Shown piece after piece: positions 25,801 through 34,456 of a stretch of DNA of 64,000 bases; within the stretch, counting starts at the first letter, position 1, and every line of letters begins with the position of its first letter. The notes under the pieces are model-generated. The model was not told where the DNA came from and did not search any database. It saw only the letters and a list, made by a program, of their open reading frames with translations. The DNA is from Clostridiales bacterium (GTDB taxonomy: Bacteria; Bacillota; Clostridia; Christensenellales; CAG-138): NCBI GenBank assembly GCA_004558525.1, contig SFCQ01000002.1, forward strand, positions 38,123-102,122, given 5' to 3'. Position numbers and translations under genes: made by a program.

Positions 25801-26974
25801 GGCGGAAGGAGCATCGGGCTGCGGCGTTATAAACAACGGCGTTGGGACGGTATATTTGCAGGGGAGGATAAATGGCTTTGAGTGCGGGGCGTATTCAACG
25901 GAAAAAGAGGGCGTGATACAGGCCAACTCCGCCGAAATACTCAATTGCGGCACCGGAATAAGAATAGGCTCATCGTATTCATCTTTTGCGGCTGTAGAAA
26001 AAACATTGTTTGAAAACAACGGCCTTGCAATAGAATACTCCGGCGACAGCAAATGCATAGTAAGGAATTGCCGCTTTATTATTCCCAAAGACGGATATGC
26101 TGCAAGCTGTACGGCCCAGGGAACGCTGGATATGCGCTATAACTACTTTTCGATTCCATATGGAAGAAGGATAGATGATCTGTTTACCGGCACGGGAAGA
26201 ATAGATTACAGCGTGTTTTATGCCGACGAAGCAATGAGCAGCCTTGCAATAGGCGGGCTTAACAGAAAAGCAGAGGTGATCTGCTCGATAGATAAAGAGA
26301 ATTCGGATAAACCAATAGCGCCTGATTCATTTATCGGGCTTAAAAGCGGCATAGCTAAGCAGCTCAAAATAAGCCTGCTTGATGAAAATGACGATATCGC
26401 GCTTACTTGGAGCTTTTATAAAGACCGTGTCAAAGACACCGTGAGCTTAAACGAGCTTTATCTTAACGTGAGCGGCAGCCTTAGCGACGAAGCGCTCGCT
26501 TTGCTAAGCGGGCAAAAGCTTGGCCCCTTCCAGCCTATCAGCTTCAGGCAAAAGGGAAGCTTCCCAGCCGAGGCCGACGTTACCGTAAAGGCCAATGAGG
26601 AAATAAGCGGAGAAACCGGCCTTTACCTATACAGAATAGAGTCGGAAGGGCTAAAGCTTGTTGACTGCGATGTGGTGCTTGAGAAAGGCGCAAAATGGCT
26701 AACTATAAAGGGATTAAACAGCGGCGGCGACTATATCGTAACTGCCGGACTCAGGGAAAACAGCTACTTATTTGGCGATATAAACCAGGACGGCCTTGTT
26801 GATAAGCTGGATGCGGAAGAGCTTTGCAGGCTTATCGCTTACGGAACGGACAAGCTTTCAAGGGTTAGATCGGTTATATGTGACACCAATGAGGATAAAA
26901 GCATAGATGTAGTGGATCTGGCTTTGCTTTGCACATTGCTAGATAAAAACGACAGCGAGGTAAGCGGACGATGA
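22880..26974 (+). CDS. Secreted beta-helix protein with C-terminal dockerin-like module
   Basis: A 1364-aa exported protein. The ATG at 22880 follows GGGGAGG and starts a Sec signal peptide (MRRGIALVLLISLTVTFLP..IAAEG); the in-frame TTG at 22856 is less likely. Most of the chain consists of short hydrophobic repeats with many 'Gxhxh' turns (e.g. SGCVVSIDGGVYMQ, GKLTIAEQAQLDLSGSMRVQ, GGSVIIDGKLVCSG), typical of right-handed parallel beta-helices. Residues ~1297-1360 contain two Ca-binding loops, DINQDGLVDKLDAEEL and DTNEDKSIDVVDLALL, spaced like a type I dockerin. No catalytic domain is recognised. The gene overlaps the following cohesin-like gene by 4 nt (ATGA), which suggests that the two products bind each other on the cell surface. 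Confidence 0.85.
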   Translation: MRRGIALVLLISLTVTFLPMRTIAAEGYDDTDTDMYFGDEAELLKKIETIEEGQWVNLHPVSNVRISQSVSLPTEIVLMLDDASSGLTIADNACIEVANQIQLEAGSLTIEEGAAIQATDESIGYSVYAHAGSASINCPEYFRKSILWWNETQANSQEEFASAISEKHETTYQSSAIIESIVLSDNAFELTGDYTIPNNLALYLTNCASLNITSKVTVEGLISIASSASVTVTGEQGKLINNASGSYYGRNLGLIVKRGGSLTFRDGGSYAGEGDKQLKGSVIGMRKIDPVLVYQEEKYNAKTNPYTGSITITADKYDVGDKLSFKAVNRDNTELNESDVRIEAISQNEADQTSSCDIIGTDIVITLNGEAIDSSYLVSIEYETSNKQLFINITTEHNYSNDITSFNELKGMISRAEADKQNRYYGNITGNVEAGEDISIPANLSLSITDNGSFTVKSGCVVSIDGGVYMQRASLVVEIGAGLKADAVSAYDKSGISIAAGAELSLTGNIKADTGSAISGVECGRITRVNEYIICDQAQLDRIIDVSMPNEYFGSRLENTLIICADVIISANFKLSANDSVEIAKHGKLTIAEQAQLDLSGSMRVQEGGSVIIDGKLVCSGSIAVAKGGSLIAAEEAEYINTGSEFYEQGSHVVWNNRYGVMNASNETRIMCCKKQRYSLEANADYITTNAGSLTCVTYYILSGDGGRLSGKDIDKIAISSRYKNGFAITTNIDEYVSFTVETPRLEFNDPVFIAITNKNGSTAEYAFKLCAAMAENAEYHGGKVQLCLDKAKGYMGYGAISSYSEGRPFNGMKYPADAFICISGENGPEALSDKFSVDIEYSLLGQTDGISIEQDDKSGSFTLIYPEGLSDEYSVNVLAKVNDGCKDAHYYAFECILEKRSAAYDDSGADTLQQLIDSVEDKPYGGEAVLRIDKSYNESIVTGKALDIYGKGTLNGSIEYDGSSLILSIGLSSAEGASGCGVINNGVGTVYLQGRINGFECGAYSTEKEGVIQANSAEILNCGTGIRIGSSYSSFAAVEKTLFENNGLAIEYSGDSKCIVRNCRFIIPKDGYAASCTAQGTLDMRYNYFSIPYGRRIDDLFTGTGRIDYSVFYADEAMSSLAIGGLNRKAEVICSIDKENSDKPIAPDSFIGLKSGIAKQLKISLLDENDDIALTWSFYKDRVKDTVSLNELYLNVSGSLSDEALALLSGQKLGPFQPISFRQKGSFPAEADVTVKANEEISGETGLYLYRIESEGLKLVDCDVVLEKGAKWLTIKGLNSGGDYIVTAGLRENSYLFGDINQDGLVDKLDAEELCRLIAYGTDKLSRVRSVICDTNEDKSIDVVDLALLCTLLDKNDSEVSGR

Positions 26975-27906
26975 AAAACACTGTAGCTAAGCCTATTATA
27001 ATCCTGTTAACAATAATTGCCGCTTTGTGTATGTATACGGACGCTTTTGCGGACAATACAAAGCTTGAAATAGAAGCTTCGGAACTGTATGACGATGGGA
27101 CGATAGCGGTCACCGTAAAGGCTTACGGCTCAACGGACATCTTAGGCGTTCAGCTTGCCATAAACTATGATGAAAGCCTTATCGAGCTTCTGAAAGCCAA
27201 AAACGGCTCCATGACAATATCGGGAGTCAGCGCCGTAAACAGCGAAGAAGCAGGCGTTATAGTGTTTGTCTGGAGCGGCAAAAAGGCTGTTGGCAGCGGA
27301 AATATAGTAGAGCTTATATTCAAAAAGAAGGCGGATGCGAGGGGAGATACTGCGATATCGTTTGACGAAAACGGCGGAAGGACGATGCTTGTTGACGGTG
27401 AACTGAACAGAATTGGCTTTTCCGCCGCCGGGGCGGTAATAAAGCTTGACGGCAAAGCAGAGGAGCCGACTGCGACGCCTTATCATGCAGTCGAGGAGAG
27501 CGAAATGCCGTTTACAACATATTATCCCCAAGCCGGAGGGTATGACGGATATGTGCGCATAACATCTGAGCCAAGCATCAACGATGTGGTTACAGATCGG
27601 GATAACGATGCTTGTACTTGGAGCAGCGGCGGCGATAAGGCTGTTAGCGTTGACGAGAATGGCGGAGCGGGCGCTGCCGGAAAGGTGGAGGCAACGGCGG
27701 CAGGCACAGCTGAGGAGGGCGCAGAAACGGCTGAGGCTGCCATAACAGCCGGCAAAGAAACCGAAAAAGACAAGGCAGAAGCATACATAGCCGAAGCTGA
27801 CGATAATGGCGAAAACGAAAAAACAGCCTCATGGCTGTATTTAACGGTGGCGATAGCCGCTATAATTGGCCTTGCGCTGACTTTTATGCTGAAAAGGCGA
27901 AGGTAA
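26971..27906 (+). CDS. Membrane-anchored cohesin-like domain protein
   Basis: A 311-aa exported protein: signal peptide (residues 1-~27), a cohesin-like beta-sandwich at ~30-165, an Ala/Glu-rich low-complexity stalk (~170-285) and a C-terminal helix SWLYLTVAIAAIIGLALTFM followed by KRRR. The domain shows the cohesin pattern: GTIAVTVKAYGSTDILGVQL, NYDESLIELLKAKNGSM, VIVFVWSGKKAVGSGNIVEL and a closing hydrophobic strand. There is no LPXTG, so anchoring is by the tail helix. Cohesins bind dockerins in cellulosomes; here the only visible partner is the dockerin-like module of the preceding, translationally coupled gene. Confidence 0.82.
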   Translation: MKNTVAKPIIILLTIIAALCMYTDAFADNTKLEIEASELYDDGTIAVTVKAYGSTDILGVQLAINYDESLIELLKAKNGSMTISGVSAVNSEEAGVIVFVWSGKKAVGSGNIVELIFKKKADARGDTAISFDENGGRTMLVDGELNRIGFSAAGAVIKLDGKAEEPTATPYHAVEESEMPFTTYYPQAGGYDGYVRITSEPSINDVVTDRDNDACTWSSGGDKAVSVDENGGAGAAGKVEATAAGTAEEGAETAEAAITAGKETEKDKAEAYIAEADDNGENEKTASWLYLTVAIAAIIGLALTFMLKRRR

Positions 27907-27908
27907 GC

Positions 27909-29279
27909 TTATTTATCGGCCTGAACATATATGTTGAAGCTCTCGCTTGAGCCGTCCTCCTCCGTGGCCGTGCAGTTAAAGCACCACACGGGCAGATAAT
28001 AACCCTGCGTTGAGTTATTCATATAAACAAGCTTATAGCTGTTTATGCTTGCGGAAACAGCCTCGGCCTCAAGCGTGTTTGCGCACTGGCCGGAAAGTAT
28101 ATGCGAATACGCTTTTTCGGGGGAAATGCCGTTTATCTGGGCAAAGGTCTGTATATCGCCATCGTAGCGGCGCACCTTTACTATGCTGTTGCCTGCGCGT
28201 ACGGAAACGACTATTGCGCAGGAATCGACTATCGGGTTGCCAGCAACGCTTGAGGATAGGTATATATCATAGCCAATAAAGCTGCCGCTGCCTGTGTCGG
28301 TGCGCTCTATTATATCCGTGACCCTGTCTATATCTGTGGATAGTATCTGCCTGCTTGAAAAAAATCTGAACACGGCGTTTACCGCACTGTCCCTTGTCGG
28401 CAGCTCGCCTTCGGGGGCGGAATAACTGTCATAAACCCAGCTTCCGCTCTCTGTCATCGTCACTTTGCCGGCTTCGCTTTCGGCGACATATGCACCGGAG
28501 GATATCTTTATATCGTCATATATTCCTACGCTTTGCGCAACAGCCGTCAGCCTTTCCTCTATTGGCTGAGACGACGGTTCGTACATAAAAAGCTTTGCTC
28601 CTTCTTTTTCAAGGCTGCAATTAAGCGTTATCTCGCTTGGGAGCTTGAATTTGTCCTCCCCAAAAACTATGCTGTCATATGGCGCTCCGTAATCAAATAT
28701 CATCATAAACGCTATGCCGACATATAGTATCACCCATATTATAAGCGATAAGACAAAGCTCCTGCGCTGCGGAAGCGGCAGCATGAATTCTTTAAAGTCT
28801 ATCTTTTTGCGCAAAATGTAGGCAAGCATTATATACAACGCACAGCCGGCGGCCATACCTATGCCTGCAAAAAGATATTCGTCTGTAACGAAGCTGCCGC
28901 CTTCAAGCAGAAAATAGATTCTTGAGCATATGGAAAACAGTATTCCGGCAAAAAATGAAGAGACTATGCCGAACCTTGGCATCGCCGGCATGAAGAAGAA
29001 GCCTGCAAGCACATACGGCAGCGCATAGGTGACAAGGTCGTCTGTTATACCGGTGTGGCTGAATTCATTTATAGCATAAAGCTTGTAAAACGGGATAAAA
29101 ATGCTTGCTGAGGGCTCTTGAACGCCAAGCTTGATAAAATATGCCGCGCCTAAGGCGATGCCAAGCAACACGCAATAAAGCGCATGAACAGGCCCGCTTC
29201 GGCGCACCGCCCCCGCTGCAAGTATTACGGTAAAGCCAATAAGCATGATGCAGTTGATTATTATATCGAAACGGAACAA
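27909..29279 (-). CDS. Multi-spanning membrane protein with large extracytoplasmic C-terminal domain
   Basis: A 456-aa protein I cannot assign firmly. The first ~165 residues contain about five hydrophobic helices (including IFIPFYKLYAINEF, faintly VanZ-like), another helix lies at ~176-196, and ~250 hydrophilic residues follow outside the membrane. The outer part has repeated alpha/beta units (e.g. GYDIYLSSSVAGNPIVDSCAIVVSV) that recall YycI/YycH- or PepSY-type regulatory domains; this is a pattern impression, not an assignment. The start is TTG at 29279 with GGAGG 5 nt upstream. It converges on the cohesin gene with only 2 nt between stops and no clear terminator. Confidence 0.75.
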   Translation of the reverse strand: MFRFDIIINCIMLIGFTVILAAGAVRRSGPVHALYCVLLGIALGAAYFIKLGVQEPSASIFIPFYKLYAINEFSHTGITDDLVTYALPYVLAGFFFMPAMPRFGIVSSFFAGILFSICSRIYFLLEGGSFVTDEYLFAGIGMAAGCALYIMLAYILRKKIDFKEFMLPLPQRRSFVLSLIIWVILYVGIAFMMIFDYGAPYDSIVFGEDKFKLPSEITLNCSLEKEGAKLFMYEPSSQPIEERLTAVAQSVGIYDDIKISSGAYVAESEAGKVTMTESGSWVYDSYSAPEGELPTRDSAVNAVFRFFSSRQILSTDIDRVTDIIERTDTGSGSFIGYDIYLSSSVAGNPIVDSCAIVVSVRAGNSIVKVRRYDGDIQTFAQINGISPEKAYSHILSGQCANTLEAEAVSASINSYKLVYMNNSTQGYYLPVWCFNCTATEEDGSSESFNIYVQADK

Positions 29280-29470
29280 AACAACCTCCGTATTCCGCTG
29301 ATCTTATCAGTATATACATGTATTATAAACGCTTTGGTCAATATAATCAAATTAAATTCATTTTACGCTATTGTCACATATTCTTTATGAAATTGACGGT
29401 ATGTACAGCGGGGGAATAAGATGGTATAGTATAATATGTATGCCCATATGGTAGACGGGTGAAAGTTGGC

Positions 29471-29500
29471 TTGACACATGGGCTATGTTAAACATAAAAT
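29471..29500 (+). promoter_or_regulatory. Probable promoter of the glmU-like operon
   Basis: TTGACA (29471-29476) and TAAAAT (29495-29500), 18-nt spacer, just upstream of the ribosome site AAGGGGGTG and the ATG at 29541. Confidence 0.6.
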
Positions 29501-29540
29501 ACACCGGAGGGATATATTGCCTTTATTAAGGGGGTGTTGT

Positions 29541-30779
29541 ATGGCTAATATAAACGTTGTTATTTTCCCTGCCGCTCCCGGCGGCACAATGAACGTGAAG
29601 GGCAGGCACGGCTGTATTGAGCTTATGCGCGTATGCGGCTATCCCATGATAGAGTGGGCGCTGAGAACCGCTGAAAGCGTGAGCAAAAGCATAACCGTGT
29701 TTACAGGCAGCAACGATGCGGCCAGTTATATAGGCGAAAGAGCAAAGGTTAAAGACGCTTCCTGCTATAAGGGCGAGATAGATATGCTTAGCAGCGTGCT
29801 TGGCCAGATGGATAAGGAGGACAGGGTGCTTATGCTCCATGCAAACCAGCCTGCCATATCCCGATCCCATGCTGAGCAGCTTGTGGCGAACGAAGCGGAC
29901 TTTGCTATGATCGCTGCAGAGGATGCTTTGCCGTCATATGCGCTCTGCTGCAAGGTGGGCGCGCTGTATCCGGAGATAGAGAGCATACCGCCTGAGCTTG
30001 CTGCGTTAACTATAACGCGGCGCATCAAAAGAAAATGCTTTATAATAAGGGACGATGGCGCGGCTGCTGCAGCGTATGACGGAAGGACGCTTGCGCTGTG
30101 CGAAAAGAAAATACTAAAATTGATAACAGCTAAGCACCAGTATAACGGCGTAAGCATTATAGACCCAGATAACACATATATCGGGCCTGACGTTGAGATA
30201 GCTGAGGACGCCGTTATATGGCCAAACACCGTGCTTACAGGCAAAACAAGAATAGGCTGTGGCACCGAGGTAAAGCAGGGCTGCAACATAAACGATAGCA
30301 CTATAGGTGCGAACTGCACGCTTATATACGTTGTGGCAAATGAGGTGGAGGTCGGCGACGGTGTAAGCATGGGGCCGTTTGTTAACCTAAGGCCGAACAC
30401 AAAAATAGCTTCCGGCTGCAAGGTGGGCGATTTTGTGGAGGTCAAGAACTCCAACATTGGCGCAGGCAGTAAGCTTCCGCATCTTAGCTATATAGGCGAT
30501 GCCGACATCGGCGAAAGGGTGAACGTCGGCTGTGGCTGCGTGTTCGTTAATTATGATGGCGTGCATAAGCACCGCTCAACGGTGGGCAACGATGTTTTTC
30601 TTGGCTGCCAGACCAACCTTGTGGCTCCGGTAAGCGTGGGAGACGGCGCATACACCGCAGCAGGCTCTACCATAAACAAGGATGTTCCTGCCGACGCTAT
30701 GGCTTTTGCAAGGCCAAGGCAGGTAAATAAGGAAGGCTACGCCTCAAAGTACAGGGCGCTTAAAAAGGGCGAAAACTGA
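29541..30779 (+). CDS. GlmU-like protein with degenerate uridyltransferase domain
   Basis: A 412-aa protein with the architecture of GlmU, which normally acetylates glucosamine-1-P and then attaches UMP to make UDP-GlcNAc. The C-terminal left-handed beta-helix is well kept (IGPDVEIAEDAVIWPNTVLTG; LPHLSYIGDADIGERVNVGCG with the acetyltransferase histidine; NYDGVHKH). The N-terminal domain lacks the nucleotidyltransferase signature LAAGxGTRM...K: it reads IFPAAPGGTMNVKGRHGCIE, and the domain is shortened. It may therefore be an acetyltransferase only, or act on another sugar. The ATG at 29541 follows AAGGGGGTG. It heads a co-directional run with a hydrolase, a MurF-like ligase and ddl, which suits cell-wall precursor synthesis. 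Confidence 0.82.
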   Translation: MANINVVIFPAAPGGTMNVKGRHGCIELMRVCGYPMIEWALRTAESVSKSITVFTGSNDAASYIGERAKVKDASCYKGEIDMLSSVLGQMDKEDRVLMLHANQPAISRSHAEQLVANEADFAMIAAEDALPSYALCCKVGALYPEIESIPPELAALTITRRIKRKCFIIRDDGAAAAAYDGRTLALCEKKILKLITAKHQYNGVSIIDPDNTYIGPDVEIAEDAVIWPNTVLTGKTRIGCGTEVKQGCNINDSTIGANCTLIYVVANEVEVGDGVSMGPFVNLRPNTKIASGCKVGDFVEVKNSNIGAGSKLPHLSYIGDADIGERVNVGCGCVFVNYDGVHKHRSTVGNDVFLGCQTNLVAPVSVGDGAYTAAGSTINKDVPADAMAFARPRQVNKEGYASKYRALKKGEN

Positions 30780-30800
30780 GCCGACGGAGGATACTGAGCT

Positions 30801-31562
30801 TTGCAGTGCGAAATACTTGGGCTTAAAACAGAATATGTAAGAGCAGGCAGCGGAAAGCCGGTGCTTATACTGCATGGCTGGGGCTGCGATATAAATGCGA
30901 TAGCTCCGGTCGCCAACTGCGTGGCGGCGCTTGGGTACGAGGCTGTGTCGCTTGATTTTCCGGGCTTCGGCAAGACGGAAGAACCAAAGGAGCCCTGGGG
31001 AGTGCCTGAGTATGCGGCCTTTACAAGGGAGTTTATAAAAAAGCAGGGCTTGGAGGGGTGTTCCGTCGCCTGTCACTCCTTCGGCGGAAGGGTGACGATA
31101 ATGCTCGCTTCAGCCGAGCCGGAGCTTTTTGACAAGCTTATAATGATAGACGCCGCCGGGATAAGGCCAAAGCGCACGCTGAAATACTATATTAAAACAT
31201 ATTCATACAAGCTTGGCAAAAGGCTTGCTAAGCTCAAGCTTATGGACAGAGTATTCAACCTCAGCGAAAGGCAGAAGAAGGCGGGAAGCGCGGATTACAG
31301 GGCGCTTAAAAGCGACGTTATGCGCAAAACCTTCGTCAATGTGGTTGGCCTTGACCTTACCGAACTGCTTCCGAAGATAAAGAATGAGACCTTGCTTATA
31401 TGGGGCGATAAGGACGACGCTACGCCGTTAGCCTACGCAAGGATAATGGAGGAAAAAATGCCTGACGCCGGCCTTGCCGTGCTTAAAGGCGCGGGGCATT
31501 TTTCATATGCGGATAAGTATCCGCAATTCTGTGCCGTCATGAAGGCGTATTTGGCAAGATAG
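30801..31562 (+). CDS. Alpha/beta hydrolase
   Basis: A 253-aa alpha/beta-hydrolase-fold protein. The oxyanion segment is LHGWGCD, the nucleophile elbow is VACHSFGGR (Ser in a C-H-S-F-G variant of G-x-S-x-G), the acid is in WGDKDDATP and the catalytic histidine in LKGAGHFSYAD. No signal peptide is visible. The start is TTG at 30801, 10 nt after GGAGG. The family covers esterases, haloperoxidases and C-C hydrolases, so the substrate cannot be predicted. It lies 21 nt after the glmU-like gene and 9 nt before the MurF-like gene. Confidence 0.88.
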   Translation: MQCEILGLKTEYVRAGSGKPVLILHGWGCDINAIAPVANCVAALGYEAVSLDFPGFGKTEEPKEPWGVPEYAAFTREFIKKQGLEGCSVACHSFGGRVTIMLASAEPELFDKLIMIDAAGIRPKRTLKYYIKTYSYKLGKRLAKLKLMDRVFNLSERQKKAGSADYRALKSDVMRKTFVNVVGLDLTELLPKIKNETLLIWGDKDDATPLAYARIMEEKMPDAGLAVLKGAGHFSYADKYPQFCAVMKAYLAR

Positions 31563-31571
31563 GAGATACCT

Positions 31572-33227
31572 ATGGGAAACGAACTTGTTTACAGCATAAT
31601 GAACTATGCGCTCAGCGTGCTTATGGGCGCGGCTGTGGTAGCGGCGTCGTTGCCGCTTGTGCATATGCTCCAGCTTGAAAGCTATCAGGGACGCATGTAC
31701 CTGAAATGGCTCGTTAAGCATATAGCCTCCGACTTTATGCCCAGCTTTGTTGCAGCCGTTGCGGCGCTTGCGCTGAGGATAGGGTACATACTTATCGGCA
31801 ACAGCATGCCGCTTGTTGCGCGCATATGCTACTATGCTGCGGATATAGTGTATATAGCGCTGCTTGCAGTAATATACTTTTCTTACGAGAAAAAGGCGAG
31901 CGTGAAGCCGCTTGTCTATACCGGAAGGGTAAAAAGGCTGCTGATAGTTGAGCTTATACTGGCGGTATTTTTCAGCGCCATCTTCTTTTCCAATATGCTT
32001 TGGGATCAATATGGCTATATGTGGATACTGTACATTCCGCCTATGATAATACGCTATCTTCCGGCGCTAATACTGCCGCTGTTCGTGTTTGTGTGTTATC
32101 TTATAACCTATCCCATTGAAGAAGGGGTAAAGCAGTGGTACCTCAACGATGCAAAACGCATGCTCAGGGAGCAGGATAAGCTCATACGCATTGGCATAAC
32201 CGGAAGCTACGGCAAGACTGGCGTAAAGTATGCGCTCAACGAGATACTGTCTCAAAAGTACGATACGCTCATAACCCCGGGCAGCTTCAATACGCCTATG
32301 GGCGTAACAAGGACTATAAGGGAGAACCTTTGCGACGCCAACGAGGTGTTTATTGCCGAGATGGGCGCGCGCTACAAGGGCGATATAAGGACGCTGTGCC
32401 GGCTTGTAAAGCCTGAATACGGTATAATAACCGCCGTTGGCAAGCAGCATCTTGAAACATTTAAGAGTATGGAAAACATAATAAGCACCAAGGCGGAGCT
32501 TATCGACGGGCTTGATGAGGGCGGCTGCTGCTTCCTAAATGGCGACGATGAGAACTGCCGCAGGATATACGCCGATAACAAGGATAAACAGCTTTATCTT
32601 TACGGTACCTGTGGCGAGGGCCTGTACATGAAGGCTGAAAACATATCCGTAAGCACGCAGGGCAGCGCATTTGAGCTTGTTGCTGAAAACGGTGAAAGGA
32701 TAGCCTGCACTACTCAGCTCCTTGGCAGGCACAATATATTGAATTTTGCCGCAGCGGCAGCCTGCGCCTATAAAATGGGCATGAGTCTTGAGAATATTGC
32801 AAAGGGCATAGAAAAAGCAAGGCCGGTTGAACACAGGCTGCAGCTCATACCGGGCGCCGTAACGGTGATAGACGATGCGTTCAACTCAAATCCCGTAGGT
32901 TCGGCCGAGGCTTTGCGCGTGCTTGGCTCCTTTGAGGGGAAAAAGCGCGTGGTAGTGACGCCTGGAATGGTTGAGCTTGGCGAAGAGGAAGCCGAGCTTA
33001 ACAGGGAGCTTGGGCATAATATAGCTAAAAATGCCGATGTGGCAATAATAATAGGAAAGGCGCATGCCGATCCGATATGCGAAGGCATAAGGGAAGAAGG
33101 CTTTGACGAAGAAAAGCTTATAAGGGTCAACAGCCTTAAGGAGGCGACCGACATAATGAACGAATATGCCGGCGCGGGCAGCGTTGTGCTGTTTGAAAAC
33201 GACCTTCCCGATAACTATACTGAATAA
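31572..33227 (+). CDS. MurF-like Mur ligase with N-terminal membrane domain
   Basis: A 551-aa Mur ligase. Residues 1-~190 hold four or five hydrophobic segments, absent from classical MurF. The catalytic part follows: P-loop ITGSYGKTGVKYAL (about residue 210), substrate and Mg site region ANEVFIAEMGARYKGDI, central-domain LLGRHNILNFAAAAACAYKM and the C-terminal ligase domain with VIDDAFNSNPVGSAEALRVL. These match MurF, which adds D-Ala-D-Ala to UDP-MurNAc-tripeptide. The next gene is ddl, which makes that dipeptide, strengthening the assignment. The membrane part suggests that the enzyme works close to the MraY/lipid step. The start is ATG at 31572 after AGGAG. Confidence 0.88.
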   Translation: MGNELVYSIMNYALSVLMGAAVVAASLPLVHMLQLESYQGRMYLKWLVKHIASDFMPSFVAAVAALALRIGYILIGNSMPLVARICYYAADIVYIALLAVIYFSYEKKASVKPLVYTGRVKRLLIVELILAVFFSAIFFSNMLWDQYGYMWILYIPPMIIRYLPALILPLFVFVCYLITYPIEEGVKQWYLNDAKRMLREQDKLIRIGITGSYGKTGVKYALNEILSQKYDTLITPGSFNTPMGVTRTIRENLCDANEVFIAEMGARYKGDIRTLCRLVKPEYGIITAVGKQHLETFKSMENIISTKAELIDGLDEGGCCFLNGDDENCRRIYADNKDKQLYLYGTCGEGLYMKAENISVSTQGSAFELVAENGERIACTTQLLGRHNILNFAAAAACAYKMGMSLENIAKGIEKARPVEHRLQLIPGAVTVIDDAFNSNPVGSAEALRVLGSFEGKKRVVVTPGMVELGEEEAELNRELGHNIAKNADVAIIIGKAHADPICEGIREEGFDEEKLIRVNSLKEATDIMNEYAGAGSVVLFENDLPDNYTE

Positions 33228-33238
33228 GGAGTAGAAAT

Positions 33239-34408
33239 ATGCTTAATGTTGGCGTATTCTTCGGCAGCAGGGCGGCCGAGCATGATGTTTCAATAATATC
33301 GGGGCTGCAAATACTTGAAAATGCTGACAAGGCGAAATACAATGCCTTTCCGGTATATGTTTCAAGAAAGGGCGAATGGTTCGTAGGCGAGCCGCTTAAA
33401 AAAATAGAAACATATAAGCCCTTTGATGAAAACATGAAGGGATTGACAAGGGTATATCTGCCGCCTGTGCCGAATATGGGCGGGCTTTACGCAATGGGAG
33501 GCAGCGGAATATTCGCCAAGGCAAAGCTGCTTTGCCCGATGGATTGCGCTATACTGGCCTTTCACGGCATGAACGGAGAGGACGGCACGATCCAGGGGCT
33601 TATGGAGCTTGCAGACATGCCATACTCAAGCTGCGGCGTTTTGGGAAGCGCCGTAGGCATGGATAAAATAGTTATGAAGGCTGTGTTCAAAAGCATGGGC
33701 CTGAACGTGCTTGAAGGCACATATTGCTACAGGGATAAGTGGCTTGCCGAAAAGGAAAGCATAATAGCCGAAGCCGAAAAAATAGGATACCCTGTATATG
33801 TAAAGCCTGCAAACCTCGGCTCGTCAATAGGCATAAGCAAGGCTTGCGACAGAGCTGGCTTTATAAAGGCCATGGATACCGCAGCGGCCTACGATAAGCG
33901 CATACTTATTGAAAAAGGGCTTGAAAACCCAAGGGAAATAAACTGCGCATGCCTTGGCATGGGCGCAAATTGCGAGGCTTCATTGTGCGAGGAGCCTGTT
34001 TCATGGGAGGAGTTCCTTACGTTTGATTCAAAGTATATATCAAACGCCGGCAAGGGAATGGAGAGCCTTTCAAGAAAAATACCGGCCCCTATATCAGATG
34101 AGCTTACCGAAAGGATACGCTCCACAACAAAAAGGATATTCTCCATGCTCGATTGCAAGGGCGTTGTGAGGATAGATTACATGATAGACGGCGCTACCGG
34201 CATGGACTATGTGTGCGAGATAAACACAATACCCGGTTCGTTTGCATTTTATCTGTTTGAGCCTATGGGCATAAGCTTTAAGCAGCTTGTTGACAGGCTT
34301 ATCGAATTTGCTATTGCCGGTGCAAAGGATAAGGCGGCTTCAACATTCGCATATGACTCAAAGATACTTGACAAAGCATTAAACGGGACAAAAACCGTTA
34401 AGAAATAA
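33239..34408 (+). CDS. ddl: D-alanine--D-alanine ligase
   Basis: A 389-aa ATP-grasp ligase joining two D-Ala. The N-terminal VGVFFGSRAAEHDVSIISG, ATP-binding YPVYVKPANLGSSIGISKA, EKGLENPREINCACLG and the C-terminal metal and oxyanion segment CEINTIPGSFAFYL are all in order. The EINTIPGS form groups it with the VanG-like/Ddl branch; KYISNAGKG lies at the omega-loop, where a Tyr-type residue would favour D-Ala-D-Ala. There is no vanH, vanX or vanT nearby, so it is read as housekeeping ddl. GGAGTAG precedes the ATG. Confidence 0.93.
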   Translation: MLNVGVFFGSRAAEHDVSIISGLQILENADKAKYNAFPVYVSRKGEWFVGEPLKKIETYKPFDENMKGLTRVYLPPVPNMGGLYAMGGSGIFAKAKLLCPMDCAILAFHGMNGEDGTIQGLMELADMPYSSCGVLGSAVGMDKIVMKAVFKSMGLNVLEGTYCYRDKWLAEKESIIAEAEKIGYPVYVKPANLGSSIGISKACDRAGFIKAMDTAAAYDKRILIEKGLENPREINCACLGMGANCEASLCEEPVSWEEFLTFDSKYISNAGKGMESLSRKIPAPISDELTERIRSTTKRIFSMLDCKGVVRIDYMIDGATGMDYVCEINTIPGSFAFYLFEPMGISFKQLVDRLIEFAIAGAKDKAASTFAYDSKILDKALNGTKTVKK

Positions 34409-34456
34409 CAATAAAAAACGCGCTTATGAGCGCGGAGAGGAAAGGTAGAACATAAG

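Noticed and set aside
33239..34408. Vancomycin-resistance ligase (VanG-like)
   Set aside because: No vanH, vanX, vanXY, vanT or vanRS genes are nearby, and the gene sits next to a MurF-like gene; housekeeping ddl is the simpler reading.
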